Assembly (NCBI GenBank): GCA_035353855.1
Contig: DAOQAK010000079.1
Coordinates: 1 to 9,351, forward strand
From: Bacteroidales bacterium
GTDB taxonomy: Bacteria > Bacteroidota > Bacteroidia > Bacteroidales > CG2-30-32-10
DNA: 9,351 nucleotides
Direction of reading: 5' to 3'
Shown here piece after piece: positions 1 through 7,100 of this stretch; positions within the stretch are counted from its first letter, which is position 1, and each line of letters opens with the position of its first letter. Made by a program: the position numbers and the translations under genes. The notes under the pieces are model-generated. The model made no database searches and was not told the origin of the DNA. It was given only the letters and a program-made list of their open reading frames with translations.

Positions 1-6
1 TTCAGC

Positions 7-516
7 TCATTCAATCTTGATTTTTTGCAAACCTGTTTTCTTTGAGTATAAATAAATTTTATCAGAAACCGATGCTAAATAATAAGCTTTCTGCGAATAT
101 TCTTCGCCGTAGCTTATTATGAATTTCCCGGATTTTTTAAAATCAATTAATGCATTCCTTATTTCTTCAATTGTAGCAATACCAGAAGGGATATCTCCCA
201 GTTCCAGATAAATTCCTTTAATGTTTTCATCGGTTTTTGCTTTATTAATACTTTGTAATATATCATTCAACCCGGGAGTTGAAATATTACTTAAGGATGT
301 AAAATCAAAATTTGAAAAAGGGTTGTTTGATGAACGATCAGAAATTGCTTCGTCCAATTTTAAATGTAGTAATGTATTTTTAGGAACAATAACAACTTCT
401 TTTTTGGAAAACGAAGCAATGGATGCGAATATTCCCATCAGAATAAAGAAGATGATTATGGTAACTATTATATAGCCCACCATTGAAGCAAACATCATTT
501 TGAAGAACTGTTTCAT
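7..516 (-). CDS. sppA: Signal peptide peptidase SppA, N-terminal part only (early stop)
   Basis: SppA is a membrane-anchored serine protease that degrades cleaved signal peptides. The 169-residue product has an N-terminal membrane anchor (about residues 13-35) and then segments typical of the Bacteroidota long-form SppA: DRSSNNPF (60-67), IKGIYLEL (99-106), EEIRNAL (117-123) and SQKAYYLAS (141-149). Homology appears to end just after SDKIYLY (151-157), where a short unrelated tail leads to a TGA. Long-form SppA proteins are normally about 580-620 residues; the catalytic Lys and Ser of the family lie well beyond this point, so the product as read cannot be an active protease. In the original frame the two codons after the TGA read Ala-Glu, which resembles the usual GLxAE stretch, so a nonsense mutation, a frameshift or a base-call error is possible. 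Only 6 bases follow the stop, so the rest of the gene cannot be seen. The start is the ATG immediately before the membrane anchor. Family assignment is firm; intact or pseudogene status is open. Confidence 0.8.
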   Translation of the reverse strand: MKQFFKMMFASMVGYIIVTIIIFFILMGIFASIASFSKKEVVIVPKNTLLHLKLDEAISDRSSNNPFSNFDFTSLSNISTPGLNDILQSINKAKTDENIKGIYLELGDIPSGIATIEEIRNALIDFKKSGKFIISYGEEYSQKAYYLASVSDKIYLYSKKTGLQKIKIE

Positions 517-607
517 ATTTTTATAATTTTAGGATTATAACTTTTGTTTAGCAATGATAATAATTTTTTCGTTATCGTGAAATTCTTTTCAATATACATT
601 CTGATTT

Positions 608-650
608 TAATAATAAAAGTGCGGAAGGATTCAATTTTTTCTTCCGCACT
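608..650 (-). terminator. Second intrinsic terminator-like hairpin, minus strand
   Basis: The arms AGTGCGGAAG and CTTCCGCACT (10 perfect base pairs, plus strand 618-627 and 641-650) enclose a 13-nt loop. On the minus strand the hairpin is followed by TTTTATTATT; on the plus strand what follows is not T-rich, so it faces the same way as the genes. It lies about 85 bp beyond the terminator of the three-gene unit and about 100 bp before the sppA start. It is therefore either a back-up terminator, the end of a short RNA, or an attenuator. Confidence 0.6.
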
Positions 651-686
651 AATAACACCAATCTGATTATTCTAACATAAATCACA
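611..686 (-). ncRNA. Candidate short RNA or attenuated leader between an ECF-type promoter and a hairpin
   Basis: An ECF-sigma-like promoter (718-692) would start transcription near 687-684. About 35-40 nt later the transcript meets a 10-bp GC-rich hairpin (650-618) followed by a T-rich tract on the minus strand. Taken literally this defines a transcript of about 75 nt with no useful reading frame. It could be an independent small RNA, or the leader of sppA with a terminator that is sometimes read through. I recognise no RNA family. Promoter and hairpin are seen in the sequence; the RNA itself is inferred. Confidence 0.3.
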
Positions 687-691
687 TATAT

Positions 692-718
692 GACGGATAG
701 TAAATCAGAAATGTTACA
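692..718 (-). promoter_or_regulatory. Candidate ECF-sigma promoter (TGTAAC-N17-CGTC)
   Basis: Read on the minus strand, TGTAAC (718-713) is followed after exactly 17 bases by CGTC (695-692). This is the general form of promoters read by extracytoplasmic-function sigma factors, which combine an AAC-containing -35 element with a CGTC-like -10 element. It lies downstream of the preceding terminator and points toward sppA, with a hairpin in between. In Bacillus subtilis sppA belongs to the regulon of the ECF factor SigW, so envelope-stress control would make sense here, but this is an analogy. No sigma-factor gene is present in the window. Confidence 0.5.
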
Positions 719-727
719 TCTGTATGA

Positions 728-771
728 AAATAAAAAAGAGGCTGTCTTAAAAGCAACAAGACAGCCTCTTT
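728..771 (-). terminator. Strong intrinsic terminator of the three-gene unit
   Basis: A perfect 14-bp inverted repeat (plus strand 735-748 AAAGAGGCTGTCTT and 758-771 AAGACAGCCTCTTT) has a 9-nt loop. On the minus strand it is followed by TTTTTTATTTT, giving the U-tract of a rho-independent terminator. It lies 18 bp beyond the stop of the OmpA-family gene. No such tract follows on the plus strand, so it serves the leftward unit. Confidence 0.9.
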
Positions 772-789
772 GAGAAAATAAATATCGTT

Positions 790-3126
790 TTATTTTACTT
801 TTATAACTTTAATTTCAGTTCTTCTATTCATTTGATGTTGTTCTTCAGTACATGGGAAATTATTATAACATTTATTAATTAGTTTGGTTTCACCATATCC
901 TTTTGCTGTAAGTCTCTTTTTATCAATTCCTTTTGAAACAATATATTTTACTGCCGATTCGGCTCTTTTTTGAGATAATATTGCATTGAAATAATCACTA
1001 CCGCGTGAATCGGTATGAGAACTTAATTCAATACTGATATTAGGGTTATCTTTTAAAATTTGAACAATGTTATCAAGTTCTTTTGCTGCATCAGGCCTTA
1101 TATCCGATTTATTATAATCGTAATAAATATTATTTACAATTATAGATTGGTCAATAACAATTTTATTCAATAGGATTTCAATATTTGCTGTATCATTTAT
1201 TGCAACAGTGTAATTTGTTTTGTCTTCTGCTAAGACGCCATCTTTCATTGTATATGTAATAGTTTCTATATTTACACTATCGTTTCGAGTACCTTCTTTA
1301 ATAGTAACGGTTTTAGTTTGCGTATAATAACCATCCTTAACTGCTGTAAACATATATGTTTTATTTATATCCAATTTCGATGTAAACTCTCCTTTTGAAT
1401 CAGATTTTAATGAGTCAATAAATTCGTCTTCAATATTTTCGATTATAACTTGAATATTACTAATTGGATTTGTAATTGAACCGAATAGTTCTTTTGTTTT
1501 ACCTTTTAATATAAGTCCTTCCGCTTTTTTGGTAATTAAATCAACATAAATGGTATCTCCATCAGTATTTTTAACTTTAATGGTTTTCGATTGTGTATTA
1601 TACCCATTTTTCATTATGGAAACTACAAAAGGGGTAGTAAAATCAACACTTTCAGTAAATATTCCATTTTTATCAGATTTAAGAACTTTTTTATACTTAC
1701 TTTCATCATTTTTAATTTTTACTTTTAGGTTGGTAAGTTCAACTAAGGAATTATCTTTTTGCAATTCAAATGTTCTTATAACAAGTATACGTTGTCTGTT
1801 AGGAATTAACGAATAAGAGTAAATATCATCTTCTCCAACTCCTCCATCTCTGTTTGATGAAAAGAAACCGGATTCATTTTGCTTAGTAATTAAAATTGAA
1901 AAATCATCTTTAGATGAATTTATGGGATATCCCATGTTTCTAGGACTCGACCATTTATTTTTACTGCCCTTAGTATAATAAATATCAAGTCCACCCATGC
2001 CTTTAATATTATCACTGGCAAAATATAATATCCCGTTATTATCAACATAAGGAAAAACTTCTTTACTATCCGTATTTATAGTGCTTCCTGCATTAACCGG
2101 GGTGCTCCATTTCCCATTCACCCATTCACAATAATAAATATCAGTACTTCCATATCCACCCGGCATATCTGACGAGAAGTATAAAGTTTTTCCGTCGGGA
2201 GATAGCGCCGGATGTCCTACAGAATATTCTGTATTGTTATACTCGAATGGCTTTATGTTTATCCATTTACCATTATCGTATTTAGCAGAATATATTTCCA
2301 AACGATTTTCATAACCGCTTAAGTCAAAATTATTATTCCAGTATGTAGGGTCATTATTGATTGGTGATTGTTTAACTTTAATGATTTTTGTCCGTGTGAA
2401 ATATAAAGTTTTAGAAATACTATCATATGAAGCCTGACCATTATGAAAATCAGAGTTTAGAGAATCAATTAAAATAGGTTTTGCCGAAAGGGTTCCAATA
2501 ATATTTCCACTAATAGAATAAATTTTCATAAAAGGATTTCCTGTCCATTCACAAATTTTATCGGTTCCTGAAGTACTCTGCCTGTCGGATGAAAAATAAT
2601 ATTCTTTACCGATTTTAATCAAACCAAATTCAGAATTAATAGAATTTAAAGATCCAATATTTTTAGCTTCAAAGAAAACAGAGTCGCCATCCATTCTTTC
2701 TATAGATTTCTGACAAGAGTTGACCCATTTTGTGATATTATTTTTTTCCGAAGGTTCAAGGTCAGAATATTTTAAAAATTCAGTTTTTGCTTCTTTGTAT
2801 TTGCCATTTGATTTTAAAATTTTTGCATAAGTAAAAATATCGGCGTTAGTATAATTATTAGAAGTAATTAATTTTAACATCCATTCTTCTGCTGTTTTTG
2901 TATTTCCGGTCATCATGTAGCAATTAACCAAATCCCTTATTGCATAAGGTTTTGCAGCTGGAGTTTTCAGGTATTCATTATAAAGTTCAATTGCTTTTGA
3001 ATATTCATAATTTGCTGCTGCTTTTTGCGCTTTCTGCAAACCCGATTGTGCAAAAACAGAAGTGCAGAAAACAGAAAGCAAAATGGATACTACAATATAC
3101 CTGCTCATATTATAAAGTGTTTTCAT
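790..3126 (-). CDS. PorE-like OmpA-family protein (TPR, beta-propeller, two CRDs, OmpA C-terminal domain)
   Basis: A 778-residue exported protein, probably periplasmic and bound to the cell wall. A signal peptide covers residues 1-26 (cleavage after FA, before QSG). TPR-like helices follow at about 28-145 (AxxxYEYSKAIELYNEYL and similar units). A WD40/PD40-type beta-propeller spans about 165-440, with the typical SPDGKTLYFSSD at 309-320 and repeated DIYY-type strands. Two carboxypeptidase-regulatory-like domains occupy about 445-535 and 540-625. The OmpA-like peptidoglycan-binding domain (660-778) keeps its hallmarks: NIYYDYNKSDIRPDA, HTDSRGSDYFN, SQKRAESAVKYI and NRRTEI. P. gingivalis PorE, a T9SS component, has the same four kinds of domain in the same order. 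The gene starts 21 bp after the PorP/SprF gene and is closed by a strong terminator, so it is the last gene of the unit. Inferred role: anchoring the PorP-like protein or its substrate to peptidoglycan. Orthology to PorE, as opposed to a paralogue of that architecture, is not proven. Confidence 0.9.
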   Translation of the reverse strand: MKTLYNMSRYIVVSILLSVFCTSVFAQSGLQKAQKAAANYEYSKAIELYNEYLKTPAAKPYAIRDLVNCYMMTGNTKTAEEWMLKLITSNNYTNADIFTYAKILKSNGKYKEAKTEFLKYSDLEPSEKNNITKWVNSCQKSIERMDGDSVFFEAKNIGSLNSINSEFGLIKIGKEYYFSSDRQSTSGTDKICEWTGNPFMKIYSISGNIIGTLSAKPILIDSLNSDFHNGQASYDSISKTLYFTRTKIIKVKQSPINNDPTYWNNNFDLSGYENRLEIYSAKYDNGKWINIKPFEYNNTEYSVGHPALSPDGKTLYFSSDMPGGYGSTDIYYCEWVNGKWSTPVNAGSTINTDSKEVFPYVDNNGILYFASDNIKGMGGLDIYYTKGSKNKWSSPRNMGYPINSSKDDFSILITKQNESGFFSSNRDGGVGEDDIYSYSLIPNRQRILVIRTFELQKDNSLVELTNLKVKIKNDESKYKKVLKSDKNGIFTESVDFTTPFVVSIMKNGYNTQSKTIKVKNTDGDTIYVDLITKKAEGLILKGKTKELFGSITNPISNIQVIIENIEDEFIDSLKSDSKGEFTSKLDINKTYMFTAVKDGYYTQTKTVTIKEGTRNDSVNIETITYTMKDGVLAEDKTNYTVAINDTANIEILLNKIVIDQSIIVNNIYYDYNKSDIRPDAAKELDNIVQILKDNPNISIELSSHTDSRGSDYFNAILSQKRAESAVKYIVSKGIDKKRLTAKGYGETKLINKCYNNFPCTEEQHQMNRRTEIKVIKVK

Positions 3127-3147
3127 ATTTATCAGTGTATAATTTTA

Positions 3148-4101
3148 TTAGAAATACCTAATGTTATTCATCTTCTTGATTGGAGTCTTTCCTGGAATAA
3201 AATATCCAAGAGAAAGTTCATGACTCATATAGTTTTTTAATACCGATGTTGTTATTGTATAAGCATATCCAATACGGAATTTATCATTTACATTATATTC
3301 TGTCATAATAACAAGAGCATCTCTTTTTTTGAGTGAATTAGTTAATGATTCATTTACCAGAAACATTGAACCGAATCGATATGTACATCCCAGCCAAAAT
3401 TTTTGATTATATAGGAAGAATGCATTTAAGTCAATATTTGATGGCGATTTGTATGCATGTTTAAAAAGAAAACTGGGTTTAAATTTTAATTTAGGAAGAA
3501 CATCAAAAACGTATCCGGAAGTTAAGTAATAATGCCGAACCTGATCAACATAATATGGTTGGTTTTTAAAAACATTAGCCAATAAATCTGCAACAGAAAA
3601 ACCTGCATAAAAACGATCGCTATAAAAGAATAATCCTGTTTTAGCATCTAATAATATTTTATTTTCTAATGTTTTTGGAACTGCAGGGTCGTCCTGGGTT
3701 GTAGTGGTTAACTTAGTTCCATCAATAGAAAAATTTGAAGCTCCAACTGCAAGACCTAAAGCAAGTTTATATTTTGCATTTACTTGTAATTTATAAGAGT
3801 AACTACCAAAAATACTTTGCTGAGATTGTGCTCCTATTTTATCGTTCACAACATGTATTCCAAGACCTACTTTATTTGTAAAAGGCCCCTCGATACCAAT
3901 TGATTGTGTTGTGGGAGAACCATCAAGTCCTGCCCATTGTTTTGATATGATAGCATTTGCATTGATTATTTCTTTTGTCCCGGCATATGCAGGATTGATA
4001 ACCAATTCATTAAAAATGTATTGATTGTATTGCGAATTTTGCTGTGCATAGCTAGATGCTGCTATCAGAAATAGGATTGAAATATAGCGAATTCGTTTCA
4101 T
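3148..4101 (-). CDS. PorP/SprF family type IX secretion outer-membrane protein
   Basis: A 317-residue outer-membrane beta-barrel of the PorP/SprF family. The signal peptide is residues 1-19 (cleavage after YA, before QQN). The mature N-terminus carries the family hallmark: QYNQYIFNELVINPAYAGT, with NPAYAGT at 36-42. The rest alternates short amphipathic strands with Gly/Tyr-rich turns. The C-terminus has the family ending, RIGYAYTITTSVLKNYMSHELSLGYF (276-301, quoted in part by key residues Y279, T284-S285, H294-E295, G299-Y300). Length is usual for the family. In F. johnsoniae SprF is needed for surface delivery of the giant adhesin SprB encoded next to it, and type B sorting domains generally depend on such a partner. 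Here the gene follows a type B substrate by 24 bp, so it is most likely the dedicated partner of that protein. The genome may hold several paralogues, so I do not assign porP or sprF. Confidence 0.92.
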   Translation of the reverse strand: MKRIRYISILFLIAASSYAQQNSQYNQYIFNELVINPAYAGTKEIINANAIISKQWAGLDGSPTTQSIGIEGPFTNKVGLGIHVVNDKIGAQSQQSIFGSYSYKLQVNAKYKLALGLAVGASNFSIDGTKLTTTTQDDPAVPKTLENKILLDAKTGLFFYSDRFYAGFSVADLLANVFKNQPYYVDQVRHYYLTSGYVFDVLPKLKFKPSFLFKHAYKSPSNIDLNAFFLYNQKFWLGCTYRFGSMFLVNESLTNSLKKRDALVIMTEYNVNDKFRIGYAYTITTSVLKNYMSHELSLGYFIPGKTPIKKMNNIRYF

Positions 4102-4125
4102 ATATATTATTTTTTATTTTTCAGA

Positions 4126-7100
4126 TTAACGCATTATAGTAATATATCCTTTGTAGGTATTTTCTTCTTTACACATTGTTACTTTTAAGTAGTAGAAATA
4201 AGTTCCTTCACTTAAATTGTCGCCATCCCAGGTATTTTGATATCCTTTTACAGAATATACTTCATTACCCCAGCGGTTAACAATAATTAACTCATTATCG
4301 GGGTAAAGTTCAATATTTTTGATTTCCCACTTATCATTTATTCCGTCACCATTTGGAGAGAATGTGTTAACAATACCTATTGGTTCAATAATATCGCTTG
4401 ATAGAACTATAGCACTTGTTGATTTTAAGCATCCATTTATAGCTGTAACTGTAACAGTATATGTACCGGGACACAAATTACTTATTGATGAAGTGGTCAT
4501 TTGGTTACTCCATAAATAAGAATTAATAGGTACAGTACCTGTATCAGCCATAGTAACACTTCCGTCGCAGGAAGCACAATTACTTGTGTTTGTTGCAGAC
4601 AAAGAATAATCAGGCAATGGATTAACTGTAATGGTTTCACAGATTGAAGCAGTACAGCCATTGGTTGCCGTAACGGTTACACAGTAACTGGTTGTAATAT
4701 CAGGAATAACAGTAATAGCAGAATCCGTTTCAACTGGTGTAGTGTTCCATTCATATGTATCTCCACCAGATGCTATTAGTGTTACAGCTGCGCCTTCACA
4801 AATAATATTATCAGAAGCTACAATGCCAGGAATTGCTGTATTAACAACAACCATTACAGAAGCAGAATTTGTACAACCATTTGATAATTCAGTTACTGTT
4901 ACCGAATAAGGAGTACTGGTTATAGGACTTACAGTAATGCAAGCCGTTGCATCTCCTGTATTCCAGATATACACATCACCACCTGAAGCGCATAAGTTCA
5001 TGGTGTCTCCTAAACATATTATTGGTGTTGAAGGATTAAAGCTAATAGTTACAACATCGATGATAACTACAGCAAAACCTGTCATAGTAACAGAGCAAGA
5101 TGTTGCAGTATCTGTTGCAATAATAGTGTATGTCCCAGCTGTTGTTTGATTTCCAAATGAAATAGATGAACCTGTTCCCATAATTGGTACACCAATAGGA
5201 CCTCCATTATTTAACTGATAACTTACTCCTATCTGAGAACCACTTAATCCTACAGGAACACCATTACCACCCGAACAATAATGGCCTCCACCAGTAACTG
5301 TAAATAAATTAGGTAAAGGATGAACAGTAATATTATAAACTGTTGCTGCACTTGCATTACAACCATTTGCATCAGTATAATTAACACTTACTGTTTGATT
5401 ACCTGCTGTATTCCAGGTTATAGTAATTGTGTTACTAGTATTTGTTCCACCTCCTGTTACAATAGCTCCAGTAGAAACGGTCCAATCATAATTGGTCATA
5501 CCTGTTTGAGTTGTATAAGTATTGCCTGTTGAGCCAATACAAACAGAATTGGGACCTGTTATAGTAGGAACAGGTAAAGGATTTACCGTTACATTATAAA
5601 CTGTTGCAGATGTAGCTGTACATCCAAAACTATTTGAGTAATTTACTGATACTGTTTGAGCGCCTGCTGTATTCCATGTAACAGATACTGATGTATCAGT
5701 AACAGTGCCTCCAGCAGTAACAGTGCCTCCAGCAGAAACATGCCATTCATAATCTGTCATTCCGCTTTCTGTAATATATATTCCGGAATCACCAAGACAA
5801 ATAGAATTCGGACCAGTAATGGTAGGTACAGGTAAAGGATTCACATCAACAGTGTAAATAGTTGCAGTTGCTGCATCACAGCCAAAAATATTTTCATAAT
5901 TAACACTTACAGTTTGTGCTCCAGCAGTATTCCATGTAACTGTAATGGAATTGGTACCAGTCCCGGCAGTAATAGTGCCACCAGCAGAAACAGTCCAAAT
6001 GTAATTATCCATTCCGGCTTCAGTAATATAGATATTTCCAGTAGTACCGGCACAAATTGAATCAGGTCCGGTAATAGTAGGCACAGGTAAAGGATTAACG
6101 GTAACATTAAGCACTGTAGCAATACTTGCAGTACAGCCATTAATATCGGTATAATTAACACTTACAGATTCTGCACCAACAGTATTCCATACAATAGTAA
6201 TTGTACTATTTGATGAAGAACCAATAATAGAACCACCTACAACATTCCATACATAGTTTGACATTCCATTTTCAGTAGAATATATTCCTGTATCGCCTTG
6301 ACAAATTGTAATAGGTCCAGTAATAGTAGGTACAGGTAAAGGATGAACAGTAACATTATAAACAGTAGCTCCAGTAGCAGGACAACCAAAACTACTGGTA
6401 TAGCTTACGCTTACAGTTTGAGCACCGGCAGTATTCCATGTAACCGTAATTGAATTAGTACCCGAACCGGCGGTAATAGCGCCACCAGCTGATACAGCCC
6501 AATTGTAATTTTGCATACCTGCTTCAGTAGTATATACATTCCCAGTTGAACCTATACATGTTGAGTTTGGACCGGAAATAGTAGGTACGGGAATTGGATT
6601 AACAGTAACATTATAAACAGTTGCATTTGTAGCTGTACAACCAAAACTATTTTCATAATTAACAGTTACAGTTTGAGCACCTGCAGTATTCCATGTAACC
6701 GTAATTGAATTAGTACCAGCACCAGCAGTGATTGCTCCACCAGCTGAAACGGTCCAAACATAATTTGTCATTCCGGCTTCAGTAGTATATACATTTCCTG
6801 CTGTACCTGCACAAATTGAATTAGGTCCTGAAATAGTTGGATTTGGAACAGGATTCGTTGTTATAGTAACACTTCCCAACATGTTGTTAGTACATCCTGT
6901 AATAAGATTGGTTGCAACTACAGTATATGTTCCAGCATCAGAGTAATACCCAAAATTGATTGCAGAGCCAGTACCAATTACATTACCCACAGATGGCGGT
7001 GTAGCATTTAAAATTAAATCATAAGAAATTCCTGATTGAGAGTTATCTAAACCAATTAGTAAACTATCATTTGCACATATTGTACCACCACCCGTAACAT

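Noticed and set aside
221..475. Plus-strand frame of 84 codons inside the sppA fragment
   Set aside because: It is antisense to a recognisable SppA reading frame, has no family motif and no start context of its own.
5907..6161. 84-codon minus-strand frame rich in Leu and Pro within the repeat array
   Set aside because: It lies in another frame of repeat copies 3-4 of the giant protein and reflects repeat codon composition only.
5314..6846. Regularly spaced repeats considered as a CRISPR array
   Set aside because: The period is ~255 bp, the repeats are continuous, imperfect and in frame, and there are no unique spacers or cas genes.
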